Assembly: GCA_002497295.1 (NCBI GenBank)
Contig: DANO01000015.1
Coordinates: 1 to 20,609, forward strand
Source: Euryarchaeota archaeon UBA171
GTDB lineage: Archaea > Thermoplasmatota > Poseidoniia > Poseidoniales > Thalassarchaeaceae
DNA: 20,609 nucleotides
Direction: 5' to 3'
Below the pieces are notes generated by a model. It ran no database searches. It was not told the origin of the DNA and saw only the letters and a list, made by a program, of their open reading frames with translations. Positions within the stretch are counted from its first letter, which is position 1; every line of letters begins with the position of its first letter. Below are positions 1 to 7,113 of this stretch, in pieces. Position numbers and translations under genes: made by a program.

Positions 1-1
1 C

Positions 2-634
2 GGGAACAATGGAGACGCGTTCCCGAATGATCCCAATGAGTGGTTGGACACGGACGACGACGGGGTCGGGAACAATGGAGACGCGTTCCCTAGCGACCCA
101 TCTGAAACAGCTGACACGGATGGAGACGGCATAGGGGACAACACGGATGCGTTCCCCCTGGACCCCGAGGAAACATCTGATTTTGATGGGGATGGGGTCG
201 GGAATAACGCGGATGCGTTCCCTAGCGACCCATCCGAAACAGCTGATACAGACAGCGATGGTGCAGGAGATAATTTTGATGCTTTCCCCGAGGATCCCAA
301 TGAGACCCTCGACTCGGATGGAGATGGAGTCGGGAATAACGCGGATGCGTTCCCGTACCTCATTACTGAATCTGTGGATTCAGATGGAGATGGGGTCGGA
401 GATAACTCGGATGCGTTTCCGGATGACTCGTCTGAATCTGTGGATTCAGATGGAGATGGGGTCGGAGATAACTCGGATGCGTTTCCCAGATGGGAAGGAG
501 AGACTGCAGATACAGATGGAGATGGGGTCGGAGATAACTCGGATGCGTTTCCGGATGATCCATTTGAGTCGGCTGATGCGGATGGAGACGGAGTCGGGAA
601 TAATGCAGACTTCAGACCTTACGACAAGGATGTT
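2..634 (+). repeat. 66-bp tandem coding repeat (22-residue calcium-binding unit)
   Basis: Unit boundaries fall at about 47, 113, 179, 245, 311, 377, 443, 509 and 575, with a partial unit before 47. Each unit encodes one Asp-rich calcium-binding repeat. The cores at 377, 443 and 509 are almost identical at the nucleotide level (GATGGAGATGGGGTCGGAGA then TAACTCGGATGCGTTTCC), while the linkers after the AFP motif differ. This points to recent duplication or gene conversion of cores. The period is a multiple of three, so unit gain or loss keeps the frame. Confidence 0.9.
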
Positions 635-979
635 CAGTCTGAAAGTGATTTGGAGTCTTTCCCAGTCATCACGCTTGTTGCAGCGGGAATAGTTTCGATA
701 TTTGCACTGGTGATTTTCCAGCAGAGGGTTTTGAATAAGCCCTCTAAATCGAGAAAGGGCAACGAGGGAGCCGCGAAGAAGAGCAGTGATCGAAAAGATG
801 GTAAAAAGAAAAGAAAACTATTCTCGAAAGATGAGATAAGTGACAGATCTGCTGCAATTGATTGGACAAAGGCCACTCTTGAGAATGGTGAGTCTGAAGA
901 TTCGATTATGAAGCAGCTACAATCCACGGGTTGGTCCAAGGCTCAATCGAGAGCGATAATCAAGATGTCAAAAAAATGA
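2..979 (+). CDS. Membrane-anchored protein with thrombospondin type 3-like calcium repeats (5' partial)
   Basis: The reading frame is open from the window edge, so the true start lies upstream; the first in-frame start-like codon (TTG at 44) is only internal. The visible part is nine 22-residue units of the form DxDGDGVGDNxDAFPxDPxE, the spacing of Asp and Asn expected of extracellular calcium-binding thrombospondin type 3 repeats. One membrane helix follows (about 662-721, starting FPVITLVAAG), then a Lys/Arg-rich stretch and a C-terminal domain of about 50 residues (WTKATLENGES ... GWSKAQSRAIIK) that I do not recognise by name. The topology reads as repeats outside and basic tail inside. 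It resembles the giant protein at 8497-16482 in style but not in detail. It probably acts in the cell surface or adhesion; the ligand is unknown. The next gene starts 4 bases downstream. Confidence 0.85.
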   Translation, partial: GNNGDAFPNDPNEWLDTDDDGVGNNGDAFPSDPSETADTDGDGIGDNTDAFPLDPEETSDFDGDGVGNNADAFPSDPSETADTDSDGAGDNFDAFPEDPNETLDSDGDGVGNNADAFPYLITESVDSDGDGVGDNSDAFPDDSSESVDSDGDGVGDNSDAFPRWEGETADTDGDGVGDNSDAFPDDPFESADADGDGVGNNADFRPYDKDVQSESDLESFPVITLVAAGIVSIFALVIFQQRVLNKPSKSRKGNEGAAKKSSDRKDGKKKRKLFSKDEISDRSAAIDWTKATLENGESEDSIMKQLQSTGWSKAQSRAIIKMSKK

Positions 980-983
980 CTTT

Positions 984-1217
984 ATGATTGGTGTAATTCA
1001 AACACCATTTAATACCGTGAATGACCTAGTGGTGGTTAGAGGTTTTAATTTGGAAGGAATAATATCAAAATTAGGTTTGGCAGCGAGTGCAGTTTCGATC
1101 TTGGGTTCAGTTTACATCTACTTCGTTCAAGCGGATGAGATGCTCGGAGTTTTTGTCGGTCTTTGGGCTCCGACTCTGATCTTATTTTCTCAGGAAATTG
1201 AGAAATTAATGGAGTAA
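984..1217 (+). CDS. Small two-helix membrane protein, unknown function
   Basis: This 77-residue protein starts at ATG 984, 4 bases after the stop of the calcium-repeat gene, so the two are probably co-transcribed. It has a polar N-terminus of about 30 residues, two predicted membrane helices (around LGLAASAVSILGSVYIYFV and MLGVFVGLWAPTLILF) separated by a short acidic loop (QADE), and an acidic C-terminus. The helices could form a hairpin. I do not recognise a family. No clear Shine-Dalgarno sequence precedes the ATG; an internal TTG near 1050 would still keep both helices. The continuous open frame, hydrophobic pattern and tight spacing support a real gene. Confidence 0.6.
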   Translation: MIGVIQTPFNTVNDLVVVRGFNLEGIISKLGLAASAVSILGSVYIYFVQADEMLGVFVGLWAPTLILFSQEIEKLME

Positions 1218-1218
1218 T

Positions 1219-1295
1219 TGGCGGACCCACCGCGATTCGAACACGGGTTACAAGCTCCGCAAGCTCATGTGATATCCAGGCTACACTATGGGTCC
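1219..1295 (-). tRNA. tRNA-Arg (anticodon GCG), CCA encoded
   Basis: On the minus strand the acceptor GGACCCA pairs with TGGGTCC, followed by discriminator G and an encoded CCA (1219-1221). The T arm CCGTG-TTCGAAT-CGCGG is fully paired with one G-U. The anticodon stem TGAGC/GCTTG closes the loop TTGCGGA, giving anticodon GCG, which reads the CGC arginine codon. The D stem GTGT/ATCAC has one U-U mismatch at its inner end. Without the CCA the gene spans 1222-1295. Confidence 0.93.
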
Positions 1296-1338
1296 AGCAA
1301 GCCGGCGTTCATCGGATTTGCTATAATCTCAGCGGTAG

Positions 1339-1692
1339 TTAGAATTTCAGAGGGAGGACTGTCTTCCACCTTGATTCGGCAAGTTTCTTTGCTTTTGGGC
1401 CGGCTCTGGGGTTTGGGGTTTTGTGAACTAGGACCCCATGCATCCCCTGAACGCCAAACTTGACTCTGAGCTCAATCAGTCTGTCTCTCTCTGCTGCGGC
1501 GTATTGGTCATCATCGAGTTCAATGGAAGCAGAATCAATCGATTGGCCTGCATTGGATATCATCAATCGCTTCCCTTCAATCGAGGCCCTAGGTTGGAAA
1601 TCATGATCATCCGGGTGTTCCATCCAGACTTCAGAATCTACTACTAGCCGATCTCTTACTGTGGCCTTGGTAATTTCAATCGATCTCACCAT
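1339..1692 (-). CDS. Hypothetical protein, unrecognised
   Basis: A 117-codon frame starts at ATG 1692 and ends in TAA 43 bases before the tRNA-Arg gene on the same strand. The protein is soluble and mixed-charge, with an acidic middle (SASIELDDDQYAAAERDRL) and a basic C-terminal part (PNPRAGPKAKKLAESRWK). No signal peptide, membrane helix or catalytic motif is visible, and I do not recognise a family. It is the longest frame in an otherwise gene-free stretch; the plus-strand alternatives are shorter and less protein-like. It is divergent from the exonuclease gene starting at 1763. It is probably a real lineage-specific gene, but a fortuitous ORF cannot be excluded. Confidence 0.5.
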   Translation of the reverse strand: MVRSIEITKATVRDRLVVDSEVWMEHPDDHDFQPRASIEGKRLMISNAGQSIDSASIELDDDQYAAAERDRLIELRVKFGVQGMHGVLVHKTPNPRAGPKAKKLAESRWKTVLPLKF

Positions 1693-1762
1693 GCCCCGAC
1701 CAACGGGTTTGTCTTGAAAGCACTTCTCACGCCGATATCATCAACATCCTCACCCTTTTCGG
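1693..1762. promoter_or_regulatory. Divergent intergenic region with weak TATA-like element
   Basis: These 70 bases separate two divergent start codons and must hold promoters for both genes if each has its own. GATATCA at 1734-1740 lies 23-29 bases before the plus-strand ATG at 1763, the usual place for a TATA box on a leaderless archaeal transcript, but the match is weak. No clear Shine-Dalgarno sequence or palindromic operator was seen. Confidence 0.25.
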
Positions 1763-2581
1763 ATGTTCATGTCTTTGTTCGATGGCTTCAAAGTTCTCGG
1801 ATTTGACACTGAAACCACTGGATTGAATCCTAGAAAGGATAGGATTGTGCAGTACGCCTTCATAGGGAGGGATGTGGATGGTAGCAGTGTGTCTCGAACT
1901 GAGTTGATCGATCCAGGGATCAAAATTCCAGAGGCATCCATGAGAGTGCATGGTATTTCCAATGAAGATGTCATTGGCCATGGCTCATTTGGCACGCATG
2001 CAGAGGATATCGAAGAATTGATCGATGGTGGGATAATCATTGGCCATAACGTCAACGGATTTGATTGGCGATTTATTGAATTTGAATTTATGAGGGCTGG
2101 GAAGACTGTACCAATACCCTATGCTCTTGTTGATACTCTTGAGTTGGCAAGGGCATTGAAGATTCCTGGCAGGCATACTCTCGGTCACCTATGCAAGAGA
2201 TATGGTATTGGTCTCGATAGGGCGCACAGCGCGGATGCAGATGCCGCTGCCACCTTGGTCCTTCTCTGGAAAATGATAGGGGACAATCAATCGATTCTGA
2301 AAGGGGGATTGGAGAGAATTCAAGAATTATGTAATCGAAACAGAAAATCACCTGCTATGAAAAAAGAGAATGCAAAGGGTATTTTTCTAGGAGATTCAGA
2401 TGATTCGGTTATATTCAAACATGGAGAATTTATCATTACATTTGGGAAATATTCGGGCAAGTCGTTCTCATTCATCGATTCATGTGATCCCCAATATGCA
2501 AAATGGCTGGTGTCTGAATCGAGTCCTATTGATAAAACCGTGAGGAAGCGTATCGCCGATTACCACATCAAACAGGCATAG
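1763..2581 (+). CDS. DEDDh (DnaQ-like) 3'-5' exonuclease with ExoX-like C-terminal domain
   Basis: This 272-residue protein carries the exonuclease motifs in order: ExoI FDTETTG (Asp15, Glu17), ExoII GHNVNGFDWRF (Asp101), and ExoIII HSADAD (His155 and Asp160, spacing H-x4-D). That is the DEDDh metal-dependent 3'-5' exonuclease set shared by DnaQ, ExoX and RNase T. After a linker, residues 227-265 (FGKYSGKSF ... DPQYAKWL) match the small C-terminal domain of exodeoxyribonuclease X-type proteins, which favours a DNA repair or single-strand trimming role over polymerase proofreading. Two in-frame ATGs (1763, 1769) are possible starts. Its 3' end overlaps the end of the convergent Fe-S nuclease gene by 14 bases. 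The substrate is not settled by sequence. Confidence 0.9.
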   Translation: MFMSLFDGFKVLGFDTETTGLNPRKDRIVQYAFIGRDVDGSSVSRTELIDPGIKIPEASMRVHGISNEDVIGHGSFGTHAEDIEELIDGGIIIGHNVNGFDWRFIEFEFMRAGKTVPIPYALVDTLELARALKIPGRHTLGHLCKRYGIGLDRAHSADADAAATLVLLWKMIGDNQSILKGGLERIQELCNRNRKSPAMKKENAKGIFLGDSDDSVIFKHGEFIITFGKYSGKSFSFIDSCDPQYAKWLVSESSPIDKTVRKRIADYHIKQA

Positions 2582-3794
2582 TGTTTTCCAATATTGGCTG
2601 CCAAGGAATAATTTCGCTCCAATCTCCCAAGTGAAGTACCTTAGATGATACCCTGGCGCTACCGATAAACAGTGTTCCTTCGTATCCATCCGAAAATAAT
2701 TCATCAAGTTGGTTCTTTGCCTGATCTTTAACTGTAAAACCGAAACGCTTCGACGATTTCGAAACATTTCCGGATTCATCTACAGAGGCCATCCTCTCTA
2801 GGAGTCCGGCCCCCCCTTCTGAGTCGTATCGTATGATCTGGACTACTTCGTCCCTGAAGGCCCCAGAAGAGGAGAGTGTTCCCTCACCCGTTGCGTTCCA
2901 CCATGCAGGGCACCAGGCCTTCCACTCACAGAAGCCGCATGCTCGCTCGCCGGGTGTTGCTTCCAAGGGTTCCGAGCTGGGCCTCATTCCCTCCCATGCA
3001 ACGAATGCGTCATCAATCACGTTATCTCCAGTGGCCTCGTGTATTGTTTGATTTGCCGAATACCAGCCTTCAGCTCTTATTGGAGGATGGTCGGAGTTGT
3101 TTCTTTTGAGAAGATCGCGATAGAATCGCAATTGTCTGCTAACTTTTGGGTCAAGTGCGCCGGTGGGCGGTCGGCCCGTCTTCAGGTCAGCTACAATCCA
3201 ACCTCTTGATTGACCATTTTCATCTAAATCTGCTACCAACAAATCTAATCGGCCCATCAAACGACCGCATTCTGATACCAAAGTCCCTTCATTTGAGAGG
3301 ACTAATGATTGAACATATTTCCAGTCTGATATTGTAAGCTCAGATAATTTGGTCTGAGGGAGAAGAGACTTGCTGCAGAGTATTTTCAACGCACCTACTA
3401 AGCCATCATGGGCTTGAGTGATGAGATCATCTTTCCAGCGCGGATGTCTCGGAGTTGCCATGAATCCAACTTTCTCATTATTCCAATGCCCATCTAAGAT
3501 CGCTTTTGCCGTGTAAGGCATCCAACCAACTTCATCATCCTCTCGATTGTCGATGTCAAGATTGCATATGTCTTCTACTGAGTTGTGAACTGCATTTCCA
3601 ACCACTGCAGGCATACTTGCTTTACGCGGAAGCCTCTGTCTGGAAAGCCAGTACTTCCTTGGACATTGCTCATATCTGTTCCAAGATGATGGGGAAAGTT
3701 GGTGCACGCGAAAGCCCTCATCCACTTGATCCACCCCTTCCACTTCTTTCGACGTGCCAATAGTTATGTCGGTCTTGTGGGCATGGCTCATCAT
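2568..3794 (-). CDS. PD-(D/E)XK nuclease of the RecB/Cas4/AddB type with a four-Cys Fe-S site
   Basis: With the start at 3794 the protein is 408 residues. The N-terminus has LSPSSWNRYEQCPRKYW, the RecB-like nuclease opening with the first cluster Cys (Cys44). His70 lies in GNAVHNSVE, Asp184 in GRLDLL, and Asp203 and Lys205 in VADLKTG, followed by Gln221 in QLRFY; these are the metal-binding and catalytic positions. Cys286, Cys289 and Cys295 (CGFCEWKAWC) complete the 1+3 cysteine pattern of Fe-S nucleases such as AddB and Cas4. About 110 further residues form an unrecognised C-terminal domain. The frame stays open to an ATG at 3920, but that would overlap the neighbouring PAC2 gene and precedes the conserved region. 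There are no cas1/cas2 genes or repeats nearby, so a repair or recombination role is more likely than CRISPR adaptation. Confidence 0.85.
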   Translation of the reverse strand: MMSHAHKTDITIGTSKEVEGVDQVDEGFRVHQLSPSSWNRYEQCPRKYWLSRQRLPRKASMPAVVGNAVHNSVEDICNLDIDNREDDEVGWMPYTAKAILDGHWNNEKVGFMATPRHPRWKDDLITQAHDGLVGALKILCSKSLLPQTKLSELTISDWKYVQSLVLSNEGTLVSECGRLMGRLDLLVADLDENGQSRGWIVADLKTGRPPTGALDPKVSRQLRFYRDLLKRNNSDHPPIRAEGWYSANQTIHEATGDNVIDDAFVAWEGMRPSSEPLEATPGERACGFCEWKAWCPAWWNATGEGTLSSSGAFRDEVVQIIRYDSEGGAGLLERMASVDESGNVSKSSKRFGFTVKDQAKNQLDELFSDGYEGTLFIGSARVSSKVLHLGDWSEIIPWQPILENTMPV

Positions 3795-3795
3795 G
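3792..3795. other. CATG shared by two divergent start codons
   Basis: The palindrome CATG supplies the ATG of the Fe-S nuclease on the minus strand (3794-3792) and the ATG of the PAC2 gene on the plus strand (3793-3795). If both starts are right there is no intergenic space, and each promoter lies inside the other gene's 5' coding region. A second minus-strand ATG at 3791 and an upstream plus-strand ATG at 3754 are alternatives. Confidence 0.45.
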
Positions 3796-4596
3796 TCATC
3801 GGATGTGAGCATTGATTTGTCGGACGATTCGTCTAGGCCTGGAGCACTTGTTGTTGTCTGCTTCCCTGGCCCTGGTTTTGTTGCGAATATTGTTGCGCAC
3901 CACATAGTAGAAAGTCTCAATTTGGAAATGGTCGGCAGCGTTAGACATCCTGGTCTACCACAGGCTTGTATTGTGAAAAATGGGCTTTCGATGCCGACTG
4001 TTAGAATTTACTCTGGCGATCCGGTGTGCAATCATGAGTCCTGCGACAGTGTGCTCGTTATTGTCTCGGAAGTTCAAATTCCCACTGATTTGATTCTCCC
4101 CCTGAGCGAGGAATTTGTTGAATGGTCAATCTCAGAAAAGGCAGGGGCTATGTTGGTTCTAGATTCGTATTCTAAGACGATTGAAAGCGGTCACACAATA
4201 GATGATGATGATGACTCAAATGAGACAGTGAAGGGTGCTGCTTCTACAAAGAGGGCACTTGCCTCGCTCTCGGATCTGGGTATTGATAGAATGGAACAAG
4301 GAGCGATAGGGGGCCTTACGGGAGTTATTCTAAATGAGGCATCTAGAAGAGGTTTTGATGCGATGGCATTGCTGGCAGAATGCTCTGGACCCATGCAAGG
4401 AATGGGGCCGGATGCAAGAACTGCAGCCAGGGTGCTTGGACGGCTTGATGAATTGCTTCCGGCCATAAAACTAGATTCAGAACCACTTCTAGAAGAGGCA
4501 CGGAGAATAGAGGCCGATATCAATGAAATGATGTCGGGTTCTGTCAATCAGCCACCAGGTCCAGCGAGTGGTGGAAATACCTCGATGTTCGGCTAA
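3793..4596 (+). CDS. PAC2-family protein (proteasome assembly chaperone-like)
   Basis: This 267-residue soluble protein opens its core with GALVVVCFPGPGFVANIVAHH, followed by a segment with LEMVGSVRHPGLP, the layout of the PAC2 family (archaeal and bacterial relatives of eukaryotic proteasome assembly chaperone 2). The later part, GGLTGVILNEASRRGFDAMAL and a C-terminal helical region, also fits. A poly-Asp insertion (DDDDDSNE) sits at about residues 137-144. Archaeal members are of uncertain biochemical role; proteasome assembly is known for the eukaryotic homologue. The start at 3793 is preferred because the 13 residues gained by starting at 3754 lie inside the opposite gene. The stop codon overlaps the ligA stop by three bases, tail to tail. 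Confidence 0.8.
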   Translation: MSSDVSIDLSDDSSRPGALVVVCFPGPGFVANIVAHHIVESLNLEMVGSVRHPGLPQACIVKNGLSMPTVRIYSGDPVCNHESCDSVLVIVSEVQIPTDLILPLSEEFVEWSISEKAGAMLVLDSYSKTIESGHTIDDDDDSNETVKGAASTKRALASLSDLGIDRMEQGAIGGLTGVILNEASRRGFDAMALLAECSGPMQGMGPDARTAARVLGRLDELLPAIKLDSEPLLEEARRIEADINEMMSGSVNQPPGPASGGNTSMFG

Positions 4597-6749
4597 TATT
4601 CAAAGAGACTGCGTTGCGTATTGGGACTTTCCTCTGGAATTTTATTTTCAGGATTTTTGTCTATCATTTCCATGAGTTGTTCTTCATTCAGAATGATGAC
4701 TTGCTGTCTAGTTGCCTTTTCCAGTTTCGATCCTGCAGCATCTCCCGCAACTAGATAGTCAAGTCGAGTTGAAACCGAGCTTACCACCTTTCCTCCGGCC
4801 CTTCGAATCAGTAACTCAATTTCTTTCCTTGGACGGGTCATAGACCCTGTGATACAGAGCGTTAATCCCGATAATGGGCCACTGGATTGATCTTTTGATT
4901 GAACAGGAGTTATCTCAAGAAGGGAGGACAGGTCTTCTATCTGGCTCCAATTGCTCCTTGAACCATCGAGGAACAGCTGAGCGACTATCTCTCCGATTCC
5001 ATCAATGGCAATCAGCCTGGGGAGTGCGGAGGCAGCCTCCTCTCCGCCTAGTGACCAAATGTTCACGAAATCTCTAAATTGATCCATCGATACAATTTCT
5101 CCAGATATCATAGATGCTATTTCTGGCCCTATACGGGGGAGGCCGAGGGATGCAATGAATTGATCAAGAGGCATTTTTATTTTGGATTGGATTTGATCGA
5201 TAACGTGCTGGGCTGATTTTTCGCCCATACGCTCAAGCGACATTACATCTGCATGTGAGAGTCGGTATAGGTCTGCAAGTTCCGATACAAGCCCCGACTC
5301 TACGAATTGATTGGCTAGTTTCTCGCCTATGCCGTCGATCTCCAATGATTTGCACCAATAGAGAATGGATCGGACAACACGAGAGGGGCATCCTGAATTC
5401 CCGCATTTTAGGAATGCGCCATCAGAATGTAACTTAGTGGCGCATCGGGGGCATTCAGAGGGCGGTTGTACATCTGTTCGATCGGGGAGAGGCTCATGGA
5501 AAGATGACCCGTCAGAGTGTCTTCTTCCATCTAGATCGGCTTTTGTAGCTTGACCGATGACCTCGGTAATCTTAGGGATCACATCTCCCCTCCTGACAAT
5601 CATTACGCGATCACCGATTTTCAAACCCAATCGTTCGACTTCCCCTGGGTTGTGGAGCGTTGTATTTTCTACAGTCACCCCGGAGACCATTACTGGGGCA
5701 ACTCTTGCTACAGGGGTTACGTTACCGGTTCGTCCAGTTTGCCAATCTACAGACATAACGACAGTGATTGCCTCCTCCGGAGGAAATTTCCATGCGAGGG
5801 CCCATCTGGGATGATGTGCAGTTTCGCCAAGGAGGGGTCTTTTTTTGAGTTCGTCCACTTTGATTACAAGGCCGTCTATCTCCCATAGCATCTCATCTCT
5901 ACTTCTTATCGCCTCCTCTGTTTTCGAAATTAGTAATTCTATTACTTCATCAGAATCATCGGCCTGCACGACGAATCTTCCTGCTGGCTGGATGTCCATG
6001 GAGAATAACCATTCCAAGGTTTGAGAATCGTGGGCATGAGAGGACGGGTTTGAGCTTTCATCTCCACTTTCTCCTTCTGGAAATTTAGCATCATATGCAA
6101 AAAATCTGAGATCCTCGGCTCTTGCCTTGCCGGAATCGGGATTCTTTTGACGAAGTGCACCTGCAGCGAGATTTCGAGGATTGGGCGCAACTTCGGCGTA
6201 ATTTTCCCTGTATGTATCGAGCAGCATGACGACTTCCCCCCTAACGTAACAGTCTCCACGCCATTTTATTCTGCTAGGGATATTGGGTATTCTTCTCACG
6301 TTGCGTGTGACATCTTCCCCTCTAGTTCCGCTTCCGCGCGTTACTGCCCTGACCAGCATACCACGACGATATTCCAAGGATACCGCAGAGCCGTCGAGCT
6401 TTGGTTGGACGACGAATCTCTTGGTGGCGGCGGAAGTAGTATTGACGAAGTGGGCGATCTCCTCTGGAGTATTTGCTTTGTCCAAGCTCAGCATAGGATA
6501 GAGGTGTTCAACCTTCACAGATCCGGGTGCTGGGTCTGCTCCGACCTTTTCGAGTTGGGGGTTTGAGGGATCTATTTCTCGGAGGCGCTGAATGAGAATG
6601 TCAAATTGTGCATCTGTAATTTCGGGTTCAGCATAATTGTAGTACAGTTCTGAGTGGCGTTCAATCTCTGAGGCTAAACGCTCGGCCTCCGCATGGTCGC
6701 CAGCGCCCCCGTGCATGCCACACATGGCAGGAGGTATCGTTTCAAGCAT
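4593..6749 (-). CDS. ligA: NAD+-dependent DNA ligase LigA
   Basis: At 718 residues this has the full bacterial LigA architecture. It seals nicks in duplex DNA using NAD+ as adenylate donor. Domain Ia (NMN binding) has HSELYYNYAEPEITDAQFD (about 33-50). The adenylated lysine is Lys117 in PKLDGSA, and further nucleotidyltransferase residues include RGEDVT (143-148), GE (171-172) and Lys297 in IDGLVIK. The OB fold follows, then a four-Cys zinc finger (Cys433, 436, 449, 454), helix-hairpin-helix repeats (about 470-595) and a C-terminal BRCT domain (about 624-697). All key residues are present, so it should be active. Archaea normally rely on ATP-dependent ligase, so this is probably a transferred gene. 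It lies 17 bases after tRNA-Pro on the same strand. The start is uncertain (ATGs at residues 1, 9 and 12; no good Shine-Dalgarno). Confidence 0.97.
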   Translation of the reverse strand: MLETIPPAMCGMHGGAGDHAEAERLASEIERHSELYYNYAEPEITDAQFDILIQRLREIDPSNPQLEKVGADPAPGSVKVEHLYPMLSLDKANTPEEIAHFVNTTSAATKRFVVQPKLDGSAVSLEYRRGMLVRAVTRGSGTRGEDVTRNVRRIPNIPSRIKWRGDCYVRGEVVMLLDTYRENYAEVAPNPRNLAAGALRQKNPDSGKARAEDLRFFAYDAKFPEGESGDESSNPSSHAHDSQTLEWLFSMDIQPAGRFVVQADDSDEVIELLISKTEEAIRSRDEMLWEIDGLVIKVDELKKRPLLGETAHHPRWALAWKFPPEEAITVVMSVDWQTGRTGNVTPVARVAPVMVSGVTVENTTLHNPGEVERLGLKIGDRVMIVRRGDVIPKITEVIGQATKADLDGRRHSDGSSFHEPLPDRTDVQPPSECPRCATKLHSDGAFLKCGNSGCPSRVVRSILYWCKSLEIDGIGEKLANQFVESGLVSELADLYRLSHADVMSLERMGEKSAQHVIDQIQSKIKMPLDQFIASLGLPRIGPEIASMISGEIVSMDQFRDFVNIWSLGGEEAASALPRLIAIDGIGEIVAQLFLDGSRSNWSQIEDLSSLLEITPVQSKDQSSGPLSGLTLCITGSMTRPRKEIELLIRRAGGKVVSSVSTRLDYLVAGDAAGSKLEKATRQQVIILNEEQLMEMIDKNPENKIPEESPNTQRSLFEY

Positions 6750-6766
6750 GCGCTGGGGGGGAATTA

Positions 6767-6844
6767 TGGTGGGCCTGCCAGGATTTGAACCTGGGTCTCG
6801 CGACCCCCAGCCGCGAAGTATAGGCCAAGCTAACCTACAAGCCC
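6767..6844 (-). tRNA. tRNA-Pro (anticodon GGG), CCA encoded
   Basis: On the minus strand the acceptor GGGCTTG pairs with CAGGCCC (one G-U), followed by discriminator A and an encoded CCA (6767-6769). The T arm is CCAGG-TTCAAAT-CCTGG. The anticodon stem CGCGG/TCGCG encloses CTGGGGG, giving anticodon GGG for the CCC proline codon. Without CCA it spans 6770-6844. It lies between rpoN and ligA, all on the same strand, so processing at this tRNA could separate the ribosomal message from the ligA message. Confidence 0.92.
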
Positions 6845-6894
6845 TCTCAGGATATTCCAGCGCTAATCTGTTCGCTCAAAGCCTTGCCGATGTC

Positions 6895-7101
6895 TCAGGC
6901 ATCTCGGGGGAGGCTGAAGGGGGCTATATCGTCTATCAGATCGATATGGCCGATGAACATCCGCCTGCAACAATATCTGTTGAGTGATAAATCATCGAGA
7001 ACTGCCTGGGCGTCTTCCCCTGCTGCTATGCGCTCGGTGTATTTTTTGTATAGGTGAGCGACTACTTTGCCGCAACTCCAACATCTAACGGGTATCAACA
7101 T
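6895..7101 (-). CDS. rpoN: DNA-directed RNA polymerase subunit N (Rpb10 homologue)
   Basis: This 68-residue protein begins MLIPVRCWSCGKVV and contains NRYCCRRMF. The zinc site CX2C (Cys7, Cys10) and adjacent Cys44-Cys45 are the signature of RpoN/Rpb10, a small core subunit that helps assemble the archaeal RNA polymerase on the subunit D/L platform. Length and order agree with the family. The gene starts 6 bases after rps9, in the standard archaeal order uL13-uS9-RpoN. A Shine-Dalgarno AGGTGA at 7108-7113 precedes the ATG by 6 bases and includes the rps9 stop codon. Confidence 0.97.
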   Translation of the reverse strand: MLIPVRCWSCGKVVAHLYKKYTERIAAGEDAQAVLDDLSLNRYCCRRMFIGHIDLIDDIAPFSLPRDA

Positions 7102-7107
7102 CTCAAT

Positions 7108-7113
7108 TCACCT
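7108..7113 (-). promoter_or_regulatory. Shine-Dalgarno of rpoN overlapping rps9 stop
   Basis: On the minus strand AGGTGA contains the rps9 stop TGA and lies 6 bases before the rpoN ATG. This suggests translational coupling in the operon. Confidence 0.7.

Noticed and set aside
47..634. Regular repeats as a CRISPR array
   Set aside because: The 66-bp units are contiguous, in frame and encode calcium-binding repeats; there are no unique spacers between short identical repeats.
1218..1463. Plus-strand ORF of 81 codons
   Set aside because: It reads through the tRNA-Arg gene in antisense and has no protein-like features.
1219..1692. Mobile-element insertion at tRNA-Arg
   Set aside because: No integrase, direct repeat of the tRNA 3' end, or composition break was seen; the adjacent hypothetical gene alone is not evidence.
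2568..3794. CRISPR Cas4 assignment for the Fe-S nuclease
   Set aside because: The protein is about twice the size of Cas4, with no cas1, cas2, effector or repeat array in the window.
3795..3920. Longer Fe-S nuclease start at 3920
   Set aside because: The extra 42 residues overlap the PAC2 core on the other strand and precede the conserved nuclease opening.
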